Assembly: GCF_019492185.1 (NCBI RefSeq)
Contig: NZ_JAICCF010000003.1
Location: forward strand, 682,001 to 746,000
Reading direction: 5' to 3'
DNA length: 64,000 nucleotides
Origin: Chitinophaga rhizophila
GTDB taxonomy: Bacteria > Bacteroidota > Bacteroidia > Chitinophagales > Chitinophagaceae
Shown here piece by piece: positions 9,653 through 18,208 of this stretch; within the stretch, counting starts at the first letter, position 1, and the number at the start of each line of letters is the position of its first letter. The position numbers and the translations under genes are program-made. Below the pieces are notes generated by a model. It ran no database searches, had not been told where the DNA came from, and was given only the letters and a program-made list of their open reading frames with translations.

Positions 9653-10156
9653 TCACTTCTTTTTATAGATAGGAACTGTGGAGCACGGTTCACCATACAT
9701 CAGGCTTTTTACAACTGGTCTGAGCAGGCGGGTTATTTCCACATAGGCAGCTTCTCCGGCTCCTTTGTCTCCGCAACCTTTGATTACTACGCGTTTGTCT
9801 GAGTACTCATTCACATCAATATTGGCGAGGCGCTTCATAAACTGCACCTGGTGAACGTGTTTTTTGTCACCAAAAGCAGCGAAGTTGGCAACAGGTTCCA
9901 GATAAGTCATTACCAACATATAAGCCCAGAAAGGTATAACGGCATCGGCACTGCAGATGATACCCACATTTTTATTACGGTATTGTTCCCAATCAAGGCC
10001 TTGTAAGGCAGCACGGAAATCCTTCTCTTTTAGGATCATCTCCATAAAGAGATACTGCTTAAGATCAAACTCTACAATTTCCTCTGCTGGGTAGTAGTCT
10101 TCGAGGTCAAGGGTGATGATTCCACTTTGCGCTACCTTATTTACAATCTCTTCCAT
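9653..10156 (-). CDS. DUF2480 family protein
   Basis: A 167-residue soluble protein of the Bacteroidota-restricted DUF2480 family, recognised from the N-terminal DLEDYYPAEEIVEFDLKQYLF and the central GIICSADAVIPFWAYML segments. The C-terminal third has GCGDKGAGEAAYVEITRLLRPVVKSLMYGEPCS. The two Cys in GCGDK and GEPCS are possible metal or redox residues, but this is unproven. No signal peptide or membrane helix. Function unknown. It is convergent with corA with one base between the stops, so their transcripts must overlap or share termination. Confidence 0.88.
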   Translation of the reverse strand: MEEIVNKVAQSGIITLDLEDYYPAEEIVEFDLKQYLFMEMILKEKDFRAALQGLDWEQYRNKNVGIICSADAVIPFWAYMLVMTYLEPVANFAAFGDKKHVHQVQFMKRLANIDVNEYSDKRVVIKGCGDKGAGEAAYVEITRLLRPVVKSLMYGEPCSTVPIYKKK

Positions 10157-10171
10157 AAAGATTACTTTTTA

Positions 10172-10179
10172 CAAATTTA
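10172..10179 (-). promoter_or_regulatory. -7 promoter element for the DUF2480 gene
   Basis: Minus-strand TAAATTTG matches the Bacteroidota TAnnTTTG element and lies 16 bases before the ATG. No clear -33 TTG partner is seen. Confidence 0.5.
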
Positions 10180-11100
10180 CTGAAATTTGGCGCGTAGGCA
10201 GCTAATTATATTGATCACTTTCGATAGATTGTGCTAGTCAGGTAGACTTGCGTAACAATCGCTTCCCTGTCAATAACATGTGAACAATCCGGGGATAACA
10301 GTAATTAGACATCCTTTCTAACAGAGTATATCATTATGATAAAGCCAATTACATATATAATTTGCAGTCAGCCGTAGGTCAAATAGGTGTGAATAACTAC
10401 GGGTCTAACCAAAAGACTTAAAAAAATCACTACATAACTTCACTGATTAAGATGTTGACATCAATAAATCTACCCTTGCAGCAACTTATGGATCTCGTTA
10501 TAAGACAGACTATTTATACCAGGAAGCGTTTTCTAAAATCCATGACTATTTACACAATTAGCCCCCGATTAATAATAACCTGGTTAGAAATGATCCGGAC
10601 ACCTGTGCCTTACATTTCTGAGAGTTTGCGACAATCATCAGCCACTGGCATCACCACCTTTTTACTTTTTCTCATTGACCGGCGATTGTTTTCTTATTTG
10701 CCGCCGTATTATCTTTCAATCTTTCTCATCACCTTAAGGGCACCAAAAGGGCACCTCAATATCGAAGGGATATTGAAGTGCCCTTTTGGTGTTGGAATGA
10801 TGATAGGATGGATTGAAGAATAGAGCGAATACTGACCAATGACAATAAGCGGACTAACTATAAAATATGGAGAAGCGTTATCCACAGAAAAGCGAATTTT
10901 TTACATAATGGTAATTCCGCGTAGAGGGAGGACTATGAAAGTTGATAACGAGGCCTTATGCAGTATGGGGTGAGGCATACGATGCAATTCAAGAAAGTAC
11001 ACTATTGATAATCAAATAATTATCTACAGAGGTTATAAATCAATTTTTTATCGGCTTACATGAAGCGATCTGATCGGTACATTCTAATAGGACTTATAAA
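10180..11100. other. Noncoding gap of about 0.9 kb
   Basis: No protein-like gene: the 123-codon frame at 10452-10823 runs straight through a long hairpin and has no recognisable pattern. The gap holds a strong palindrome (10741-10791), a perfect DnaA box TTATCCACA (10878-10886), and the ppiD terminator at its right end. Confidence 0.6.
10741..10791. repeat. Long hairpin, copy 1 of a dispersed palindromic repeat
   Basis: Arms of 23 bases (10741-10763 and 10769-10791) pair with a single mismatch around a 5-nt loop. The right arm contains GGGATATTGAAGTGCCCTT (10767-10785), which recurs with one change at 44568-44586 in another hairpin. Both copies are intergenic. Confidence 0.8.
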
Positions 11101-11138
11101 AACCAAAAGCCCCAGGCATATGCCCGGGGCTTTTGGTT
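11101..11138 (-). terminator. ppiD: Terminator of ppiD
   Basis: A perfect 13-bp outer stem (11101-11113 / 11126-11138) encloses the palindrome GGCATATGCC; on the minus strand it is followed by TTTTTAT. It begins 24 bases after the ppiD stop. Confidence 0.9.
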
Positions 11139-11161
11139 ATGATCAGTTATTTGAAGAATCC

Positions 11162-13270
11162 TTAAAAGAATTTGCTACGGTTGTCTTCGATCTTGCTCAG
11201 TTTTTTCAGGACTGTGAACAATTGACCGTCGAGGGCAGAGAGCATGCTTTGTTCATAAGCACGGCTAACACTTGCCGGATCCTGACCACCAGGGCCTGGC
11301 TGATAAGCATCAACTTTCAGTACATATACACCTGCGTTACCTTCGATTGGAGCAGAAACTTTAGCTGTACCCCAGCTTTTGTTAAATGCAGCGCCTACAA
11401 CACGAGGCTCAAAACCGAGGCTTGCTACGAAAGGAGTACCGAAGCCAATACCTTCTGCCTTTTGTTCTGGTTGGTTAGTTGCTTTTGCTACGTCAGCCAG
11501 AGAAGCTGGAGATTTAATTTTCTCCATGATCTGAGCTGCTTTCTTTTCTTTTCTCACTTCAGCTTCAACAGCAGGTCTAACATCTTCCAGTGGAGCAGTA
11601 CCTTCTGCGCGAACAGCAGTCAGCACAGCTACAACATAAGTATTGTCGAAAGTGAACACGTTACTTACAGCACCTTTCTTGGAATCATATGCCCAACGTA
11701 CCAGCTCACGAGCCTGACCGATACCTGGAATTGTGAAATCCATAGGGCGGAGGTTATCAGCGATACGTTTGTTTAAGCCTTGCTCCTGAATATTTTTCTC
11801 AAAAGTTTTCTGGTCACGGTTTTTAGAGGCAAATTCATTTGCTTCAGCATATGCTTTGCTATCTGTTTCGCGGCTAGGAGCTACTGGTTTAGCGAGGTAA
11901 GCCAGTTTAACAGCGGTACCGATATTCTTTTGTTCCAGTACTTCGATCAGGTGGTAACCAGCCTGTGTTTTCACAACACCGATAGAACCTTTACCTTTTT
12001 CCAGGGCGAAGTCTTTAAATTCTTTCAGGAAGTCTGTAGACGGAGTAACGTCGTACTCACCACCGGTAGGTTTGCTTCTTACGTCATCAGTATACTGATC
12101 AACAAGAGCTTTAAAGTCAGCACCGCCTCTTACAGCTCTTTCGATACTGTCTATACGTACTTTAGCCAGGGAGTCAGGAAGACCAGCGCCTTGCTGATTT
12201 TGAGTGGCAACTAATATATGACGTACTTTAACACTATCCGGTAAAGTTTTACGATCGATCATTTTAGCGTAAACGATCAGGTTATTATCATAATAAGGAC
12301 CGAATACTGCGCCAACCGGGAGGGTAACCAGTGTATCTTTCTGAGGCACCATCAGTGCACTTTTAGATACATAGCTATCATAGTAAGGCAGGTCAGAGTT
12401 ACGGTTGATAAAACCAGCGATATCGCTATTGCTGATAGTATCCAGTTCCTGCTTAGCGTCCATCAGCACTTTCAGTGCATTGGCAGTATCAGCAGCAGAA
12501 GGTACAACGTTGAAGGCGATATAATCAACCTTACGGGATTCTTCTGTTTTGAACAGTTCTTTATGTTTTGTAATGAAGTTATTCAGGTCGCTGTCTGTTA
12601 ATTTAATGGTAGAATCAGCGATAGAGGCATATGGAACAGATACATAAGATATAGATGCTGTCTGTCCGTTATCCTGGATTTGCTTTTCAGCTAACCATTT
12701 AGGATAATAAACTGCCTGTTTGATCAGGGAGAGATATTTCTCAGAAATCCTTGACTGAGCAATGTAGTCTTCCAGCTGGAGGAGGCCTGCACGCATCTGA
12801 CCGGTTTTATCCTGGCTGATGCTAGCGAGTACCTGTTGCATACGTGCGCGGTCGAACTGACCTGTTTTCTCATCAGTGAACTGTTGAGTGATAACAGGGC
12901 TTGGGTTTTTACCGGTGAATTGATCTTTGATCTCTTCTTCGGTAACAGCCAGACCCAGTTTTTCGTACTGAGCGCTCAGGATGTTGTCGCTCAGGAACTG
13001 GTTCCAGGCAGATTCACGTGCCTGCTGAGTGATTTGCTCATTCAGTGCGCCGTTAGACATACGCATTCTGTCTTCAGCAGTTTTAATCATCTGCTGATAG
13101 TCGGAGAATTCGAGCTCCTTGCCATTTACTTTACCAACTGTGGTAGAACGGCGAATTAGAGAGTTTTTGCCGAAAAAGGCATCCTGTAACAGGAAACTAA
13201 CAATAGCCAGGCAGATCACAACTACGATCACCACGGCATATTTATCCCTGATCTTCTGAATAACTGACAT
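11162..13270 (-). CDS. ppiD: PpiD/SurA-type periplasmic peptidyl-prolyl isomerase
   Basis: A 702-residue chaperone anchored in the inner membrane by one N-terminal helix (about residues 12-30), with the body in the periplasm. A SurA_N-type chaperone region follows (residues 40-190), then a parvulin rotamase domain (about 340-450) with VRHILVAT and GGEYDVTPSTDFLKEFKDFAL...GIVKTQAGYHLIEV-type blocks typical of the fold, then a long C-terminal region. The length is normal for Bacteroidota PpiD-like proteins. It probably assists folding of outer-membrane and secreted proteins. The gene is monocistronic: its own promoter lies at 13302-13332 and a strong terminator follows. Confidence 0.92.
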   Translation of the reverse strand: MSVIQKIRDKYAVVIVVVICLAIVSFLLQDAFFGKNSLIRRSTTVGKVNGKELEFSDYQQMIKTAEDRMRMSNGALNEQITQQARESAWNQFLSDNILSAQYEKLGLAVTEEEIKDQFTGKNPSPVITQQFTDEKTGQFDRARMQQVLASISQDKTGQMRAGLLQLEDYIAQSRISEKYLSLIKQAVYYPKWLAEKQIQDNGQTASISYVSVPYASIADSTIKLTDSDLNNFITKHKELFKTEESRKVDYIAFNVVPSAADTANALKVLMDAKQELDTISNSDIAGFINRNSDLPYYDSYVSKSALMVPQKDTLVTLPVGAVFGPYYDNNLIVYAKMIDRKTLPDSVKVRHILVATQNQQGAGLPDSLAKVRIDSIERAVRGGADFKALVDQYTDDVRSKPTGGEYDVTPSTDFLKEFKDFALEKGKGSIGVVKTQAGYHLIEVLEQKNIGTAVKLAYLAKPVAPSRETDSKAYAEANEFASKNRDQKTFEKNIQEQGLNKRIADNLRPMDFTIPGIGQARELVRWAYDSKKGAVSNVFTFDNTYVVAVLTAVRAEGTAPLEDVRPAVEAEVRKEKKAAQIMEKIKSPASLADVAKATNQPEQKAEGIGFGTPFVASLGFEPRVVGAAFNKSWGTAKVSAPIEGNAGVYVLKVDAYQPGPGGQDPASVSRAYEQSMLSALDGQLFTVLKKLSKIEDNRSKFF

Positions 13271-13301
13271 ATATTATATAGTCTAAATTTTTTAAGGAAA
13301 G

Positions 13302-13332
13302 CAAAAATAGAATAAAATAACTGTAACTGCAA
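13302..13332 (-). promoter_or_regulatory. ppiD: Promoter of ppiD
   Basis: On the minus strand TTG (13330-13332) is followed after 20 bases by TATTTTTG (13302-13309), an excellent match to the Bacteroidota -33/-7 pattern TTG-N(19-21)-TAnnTTTG. The expected 5' leader is about 25 nt. Confidence 0.75.
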
Positions 13333-14036
13333 AAAGGTTTTTATTGGCCGAAACCCAATACAGTAAAGGGTTTGCGGCATTTTAACCGGAAAAGTTAGTC
13401 AAGGTTCATTCACAGGTTATCCACATTTGTCATGATTTTTGTACCAGGTTGTTTGAAGTACCCAGGGATTTTTTAATACGGCTACAGACCATTATTTCAG
13501 GAAATATGCCACCCTAAAAACATGTGTTTGGTTATTCACATTTCACAGGCAGGCAAAATCTTCATTCACATAAAATTGTGCAAAAAGATTCATGTAAAGC
13601 TAAAAAAGCAATTTCATCCTGAGATAACTTTTTAGTTGTAGTTTATCCACATTGACTGTTAAAAAACTGGCAATTGTTGTCCAATATCTTCTGAAAAACT
13701 CCACTTCGGGTACCTGAAAACTAATTTTGTTATTTCGGAAGAAATTGGTCCGGATCAAAAAAGTGGATTTCGCGGCATAGTTTTACCCGTCTATTAACAT
13801 TTTCTTAATACTGCACCGTCAAACAAATTATTCACGGAAAACGATATCCACCTATGTGGATTAAATTAGGGTTTTCTAGTACTATGGCCAATCTCGACTG
13901 TTAATTTATTGTGGATAGCAGTGAAAAAAAGAATAACAACTACATTTGTACACGACGGTCAAAATTTGTTTTCACATATTCACAGCCCTAATAGTAGTGG
14001 GTTTTTCTTTTTAAAAAATAAACTAGATATATAATT
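13333..14036. other. Noncoding block with DnaA boxes upstream of nadA
   Basis: About 0.7 kb without a gene. Perfect DnaA boxes TTATCCACA lie at 13417-13425 and 13643-13651, with one-mismatch boxes in reverse at 13855-13863 and 13910-13918. ATCCAC-CTAT-GTGGAT at 13846-13861 forms a small palindrome. A TACATTTG (13941-13948) is a possible nadA -7 element, giving a leader of roughly 85 nt. Confidence 0.6.
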
Positions 14037-15044
14037 ATGATGAGGGAGCTGGAAATTGCTAAAAGCGAACTTCAAAAAAAAGGGTACCTGGATTTACCGG
14101 TTGATGTGCGTCTCGATCTTTTTGCGGAAATCGAAAGATTGAAAAAAGAAAAAAATGCGATTGTCCTTGCGCACTATTACCAGGAGCCAGATATTCAGGA
14201 TGTGGCAGATTACATCGGGGATAGTTTGGGACTAAGTCAGCAGGCAGCAAAAACTGATGCTGATATCATTGTTTTCGCCGGAGTTCACTTTATGGCTGAA
14301 ACCGCAAAAATTTTGAGTCCGCAGAAGAAAGTGCTGTTACCTGACCTGAAAGCTGGTTGTTCACTGGCCGATAGCGCTCCGCCGGAACTTTTCCGGAAGT
14401 TTAAGGAAAAGCACCCCGATCACCTGGTTATATCCTACATAAACTGTTCGGCAGGTATCAAGGCGCTCAGCGATATCATTTGTACCTCTTCTAATGCCGA
14501 AAAGATCATCGAGAGCGTTCCGAAGGACCAGCCGATCATTTTTGCCCCCGACAGGAATTTAGGCGCTTATTTGGCCAAAAAAACTGGAAGGGACATGTTG
14601 CTCTGGAATGGTGCATGTATGGTTCACGAGATTTTTTCGTTGGAAAAGATCACAAAACTGAAGATTCGTCATCCCAAAGCCAAGGTGATAGCGCATCCGG
14701 AATGTGAAGCGGCGGTTTTGGATATTGCAGATTACATCGGTTCGACTACGGCTTTGTTGAATTTTTCTAAAAAGGATGAAGCGAAGGAATATATCGTGGT
14801 TACCGAAACTGGAATTTTACACCAGATGCAAATGGAGAATCCTTCTAAAACTTTTATACCTGCTCCACCCAATAATGCATGTGCCTGTAATGATTGTCCA
14901 CATATGAAACTTAACACATTGGAAAAGTTGTATTTGTGCATGGAATATGAGGAACCTGAGATAACAATGAACGAGCAATTGCGTATTGCAGCAAAAAAGC
15001 CAATTGAGCGTATGTTGGAGATCAGTGCACAGCACGGATTGTAG
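14037..15044 (+). CDS. nadA: Quinolinate synthase A
   Basis: Cytoplasmic [4Fe-4S] enzyme (335 residues) that condenses iminoaspartate with dihydroxyacetone phosphate to quinolinate in NAD biosynthesis. Diagnostic blocks are present: AIVLAHYYQEPDIQDVADY, GVHFMAETAKILSP, LPDLKAGCSLADS, WNGACMVHE and the C-terminal CACNDCPHM. The Cys residues of GCSLAD, GACMVHE and NDCPHM are the three expected cluster ligands. ATG codons at 14037 and 14040 are adjacent; either may be used. nadB and nadC are not in the window. Its position between two DnaA-box-rich noncoding blocks is notable. Confidence 0.97.
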   Translation: MMRELEIAKSELQKKGYLDLPVDVRLDLFAEIERLKKEKNAIVLAHYYQEPDIQDVADYIGDSLGLSQQAAKTDADIIVFAGVHFMAETAKILSPQKKVLLPDLKAGCSLADSAPPELFRKFKEKHPDHLVISYINCSAGIKALSDIICTSSNAEKIIESVPKDQPIIFAPDRNLGAYLAKKTGRDMLLWNGACMVHEIFSLEKITKLKIRHPKAKVIAHPECEAAVLDIADYIGSTTALLNFSKKDEAKEYIVVTETGILHQMQMENPSKTFIPAPPNNACACNDCPHMKLNTLEKLYLCMEYEEPEITMNEQLRIAAKKPIERMLEISAQHGL

Positions 15045-15101
15045 TTAAATATCTGAAAAACAGTAGTTTACAACTTTAATTTCGCATAATTTATTTTTTA
15101 C

Positions 15102-15135
15102 AGGCCTGATTAGCGTGCTAATCGGGCCTTTTTTA
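15102..15135 (+). terminator. nadA: Terminator of nadA
   Basis: Arms AGGCCTGATTAGC (15102-15114) and GCTAATCGGGCCT (15117-15129) pair with one G-T wobble and are followed by a run of T (15129-15134). Confidence 0.88.
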
Positions 15136-15189
15136 TGTCTTTAAAAGCCTTATCCCACGGCTGATCCAGGTCATTTCAGGGGCTTCCCG

Positions 15190-16412
15190 GGGCTATTTCA
15201 GCCTAAAGCACTCGTTTTTCCAACCGCTTATAGATTCAATATTTGAAAAAATCCTGTAGGGGGGTACAGCATTTTCTTGTCTAATTGATTCTAAAGCCAC
15301 TCTTTCGGGAAGCCCTTATACGTGGGATGGATCGTTTCATCCGGGCACAGATGCTATTTGGGTAAGTCTCACAACGTTTTGCGAAGGGCTCCTGGTTGTG
15401 ATGAACTTTAAAATGCTGTAGGGTGGTACGAGTTTTTTAGTTTCAATAAAAATATGGGGGTTTCATTTTTGAAGCGCTTATAGCTGCGACGAAATTCACA
15501 TTATGTGAATTGGTATAAATGATTAAAATCTAAGGGCTTTATTTTTAAGGCTTTGAGGTTTCGATGGATGTGGATATCGTGTGGGTACCTACAGAAAGTT
15601 GCTTTTCGTTAAAAATATAGCGCCTTCATTTTTGAAAGCCTTATAGCTGCGATGAAATTATGAATCTGCACTTGTACATAACTGATTGAATCCTGAGCGC
15701 TTTATTTTGAGTGCGTTGTGGTTGAATTGAAAATAATTTTCCTGTGGGTACCTACATAAAATCAGCCTTCAGGTAAAATATGGGCGTTTAAAATCTGAGC
15801 GGCTTATGGTTAAAATGAAATTTTGCATGCGGAGAGCTGTAGGCGTCATCCAATTCTCAGGGCATTCATGAATAGCTGATAGTTGCGAAATAGTAAAATA
15901 CCTGTGGGTGACCACAGGTGTTTTATTTTGGCACAAACTATAGGCGTTTCAAAAATGAAGGGCTTATAGTTTTAATGAATTTTTGAAGAATGGAGGATAA
16001 TGGGCCTCAATGAAAGCTGGAGGGCATCACGAAGCGGCTGAGAATCGAATTGGATTTGAGCAGTGTAGGTATCCACAGGAGAATTTTTTGGAGAGAAACA
16101 GGGAGCGTTAAATTTTGAAGGCTTTATAGCTATGACGGGAAGATGATGTGAAGGAATTTAGATTGATGAAGTTATTGTAGACGTATTCAGAGAGCTTTTA
16201 CAGTTACATCTCAAAAATTTGCTGTAGGATCCCACAGCCATTTTTACAATATGATAAGTATAAGCGGTTCGTAAATGAACGGCTCAGGCCTGCGATGAAA
16301 ATTTAAGTTTCAGATCATAGAAAGGACATTCAAACCTGAAGCGCTTCATAAAAATTCATTTTGATTTGCATTCAAACATGGGATATCAGCCTATTTCTGT
16401 GGATAACTATCT
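15190..16412. repeat. Degenerate tandem array, about eight units of ~162 bp, with a palindromic core
   Basis: A palindrome-like core, best copies CTGTGGGTACCTACAT (15742) and CTGTGGGTGACCACAG (15902), recurs at 15254, 15416, 15579, 15742, 15902, 16063, 16222 and 16397; spacings are 162, 163, 163, 160, 161, 159 and 175. A second conserved block, GCTTATAGCTGCGATGAAATT, lies about 100 bases before each core (clear near 15476, 15639, 15802, 15962, 16122, 16282). Each unit also shows a weaker half-period of 75-87 bases. The rest is strongly diverged. The last core contains a perfect DnaA box (16398-16406). By hand count G exceeds C about 2:1 on the plus strand. There is no coding potential. Confidence 0.85.
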
Positions 16413-16910
16413 GTTTTTTGAGGAATTTTTAAAATTTTCTATTTTTTAAAGGAGCATATTTCTCAATTCTGACGTAAAATGTGTGTTACTAGTCTGACTA
16501 ATGTTGAAAACGCAAATTTTTTTCTGTTTTTAGAATATTTACAATAGTGTTTTGTGAGTTATTCACAATTTCTTCGTTAAATGGGCTAAAATTTTTCTGA
16601 ATTTTTTGATTTTGTGTATAAAGCGGGAAGCTTTGGGTAAGGGGATCAATGAACCCTGTTAAGAACGAGAACTTATTCACAAATTGCCTATCAAAAAGCT
16701 AATTTTTTTATTTTTTATAAATATTTCCTGTGTAAAATTGAAAAAGTAAAAATTATTGCCGCTTTTTGTTGATAACTTGATCATTTTATTGATGGTGCAT
16801 GCAGCTATTCACACAATTGCCTGAAGTGAGGGGTAAATTCGTTAAATTGATCCATTCCACATAGGCAGATTTCAGCTTAAATATCTATAGGATGTGGAAA
16901 ACTCTTTTTT
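16381..16910. other. Candidate replication origin: AT-rich region with clustered DnaA boxes
   Basis: Matches to TTWTNCACA: 16398-16406 (reverse, perfect TTATCCACA), 16559-16567 and 16673-16681 (TTATTCACA), 16893-16901 (reverse, TTTTCCACA). Near matches are CTATTCACA (16805-16813) and reverse TTATCAACA (16767-16775). Between them are A/T-only runs (16427-16450, 16701-16725) suitable for unwinding. The region adjoins the tandem array and lies 1.3 kb from the first parS and 3.5 kb from mnmG (gidA), a classic origin neighbour. The origin call is inference. From 16911 to 17285 I see AT-rich DNA with no gene. Confidence 0.5.
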
Positions 16911-17285
16911 TTCTACGTTTCACGATTAAAAGTTTCGAATAATTAACAATTCAATCAGGGCTTATAATAATAAGTTTCAGCTTTTCATATTATTTGAATA
17001 TCAGAATGTATTTTTTGGTGATAACTCTGGTTTTAATCAAGTTATAGTTCAGGATTACCTGCCTTGAAAGGAGTGGCAAATGTGTAAATTCAGTCAACTG
17101 TTACTGGTGATATGATGCCTACATTTGTGCTGAGTGCATTTCATAAATTGGTTGGAATTATATCAGATATAGGGGCAGAAATTTAAAGAAGGATGGCAGA
17201 TTTATTTATTTAGTAGGGGCGTAGTTTTAGAATAGTGTGATTGTTCCAGGAATTGATCAGTAAAGAGGCCGGTATTAAAATACAG

Positions 17286-17316
17286 ATGGCCAATTGTAGG
17301 TATTACAATTGGCCAT
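17286..17316 (-). terminator. feoA: Terminator of feoA
   Basis: A perfect 13-bp stem (17286-17298 / 17304-17316, 5-nt loop) begins 12 bases after the feoA stop. On the minus strand it is followed by CTGTATTTTAAT, a modest T-tract. Confidence 0.75.
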
Positions 17317-17328
17317 TTATATTTATGA

Positions 17329-17568
17329 TTAGACCAGTTCTTCTACCCAGATGTAATCGGCTTCTGTCTTACGGAGGGAGAGATTATAGCCAGCCACCAT
17401 AATTGAGATTGGATCTCCAAGCGGGGCGATCTTTTCGACTTTTACAGTTTCACCAGGTACACATCCCATTTCCATTAATTTAAGGTGCAGATCATCTTTC
17501 TCGAAAGATGTGATAATCGCACTTTTTCCTATAGCAAGGGAAGACAATTTAATCACTCCTTTTTTCAT
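17329..17568 (-). CDS. feoA: FeoA-family ferrous iron transport accessory protein
   Basis: A 79-residue SH3-like FeoA domain protein: LSSLAIGKSAIITSFEKDD, then LKLMEMGCVPGETVKVEKIAPLGDPISIMVAGYNLSLRKTEADYIWVE, the standard FeoA pattern (RLxxMGhxPGxxhxhhxxAPhGDPhxhxhxgxxhxLRxxEAxxI). FeoA is a small cytoplasmic protein thought to interact with the FeoB ferrous iron permease. Here it stands alone with its own terminator, and the only feoB in view is 40 kb away. Divergent from ybeY across 187 bases. Confidence 0.92.
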   Translation of the reverse strand: MKKGVIKLSSLAIGKSAIITSFEKDDLHLKLMEMGCVPGETVKVEKIAPLGDPISIMVAGYNLSLRKTEADYIWVEELV

Positions 17569-17735
17569 CCGTTATAATTTAATCTTTAATGCCTGAAGTG
17601 TTGTTTAATCTTAGCAGGTGATAATTGTACCGCTTACTAAGTGATTGCGGCAAAGGTACTGGCTCACAATCAATCCAACAAAGACAGGAGAGAAGTAATC
17701 AGAAATTTCACCATATTTTTACATTCTGAATCACT

Positions 17736-17749
17736 TACAAAATTTTGTA
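17736..17749. promoter_or_regulatory. 14-bp palindrome just before ybeY
   Basis: TACAAAATTTTGTA is a perfect palindrome ending six bases before the ybeY ATG. It could be an operator in the shared feoA/ybeY control region or chance AT-rich symmetry. Confidence 0.3.
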
Positions 17750-17755
17750 TCAGGT

Positions 17756-18187
17756 ATGGCTATCAATTTTACTGCACATGAGGTAAAGCTGAAATTAAAA
17801 AACAGAAATAAGCTGAAAACATTTATAAGAGAATTATTTGCCAGAGAAGGGCAGGGACTGAAGAATCTTCATTATGTATTTTGTAGCGACGAATATCTTT
17901 TACAAATTAATCAGGAGTTTCTTCGGCATGATACCTTAACTGATATTGTTACGTTTGAACTAGGAGAAGATCCTGAAGTTATTGAAGGTGAAATATACAT
18001 CAGCATAGATCGGGTTGAAGAAAACGCAAAGAAATTCCAGGTAACAGAGGAGCAGGAATTACATCGGGTAATTTTTCATGGGGCTTTGCATTTATGTGGA
18101 TATAAGGATAAGTCAAAAGAACAATCTGCTAAGATGAGGGCCAAGGAAAATGAGGCGATTGAAATGTACTTTGATATAAAAATATAG
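17756..18187 (+). CDS. ybeY: YbeY endoribonuclease
   Basis: A 143-residue zinc-dependent endoribonuclease of 16S rRNA maturation and ribosome quality control. The metal motif is FHGALHLCGYKDKSKEQ: two His of H-x3-H are kept, while the third ligand, His in the E. coli H-x3-H-x5-H/GYDH motif, is Asp here. I recall GYKDK in other Bacteroidota members, so this is likely a lineage feature rather than inactivation. The upstream block DTLTDIVTFELGE matches the family core. A perfect parS palindrome begins four bases after the stop codon, and the next gene (mnmG) is 2.2 kb away. Confidence 0.94.
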   Translation: MAINFTAHEVKLKLKNRNKLKTFIRELFAREGQGLKNLHYVFCSDEYLLQINQEFLRHDTLTDIVTFELGEDPEVIEGEIYISIDRVEENAKKFQVTEEQELHRVIFHGALHLCGYKDKSKEQSAKMRAKENEAIEMYFDIKI

Positions 18188-18191
18188 GTTA

Positions 18192-18207
18192 TGTTCCACG
18201 TGGAACA
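18192..18207. promoter_or_regulatory. parS site 1 (ParB-binding centromere sequence)
   Basis: TGTTCCACGTGGAACA is a perfect 16-bp palindrome fitting the chromosomal parS consensus TGTTNCACGTGNAACA; with flanking A and T it is an 18-bp palindrome. It lies four bases after the ybeY stop. An identical copy is at 20387-20402. Confidence 0.9.
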
Positions 18208-18208
18208 T

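Noticed and set aside
10452..10823. 123-codon frame between the DUF2480 gene and ppiD
   Set aside because: It reads straight through the long hairpin repeat and has no protein-family pattern or start signal.
11060..12214. Plus-strand frames of 238 and 144 codons
   Set aside because: They lie antisense to ppiD, which has clear domains, a promoter and a terminator.
15190..16412. CRISPR array
   Set aside because: Repeats are degenerate, about 162 bp apart and lack the short identical repeat/unique spacer structure; no cas genes nearby.
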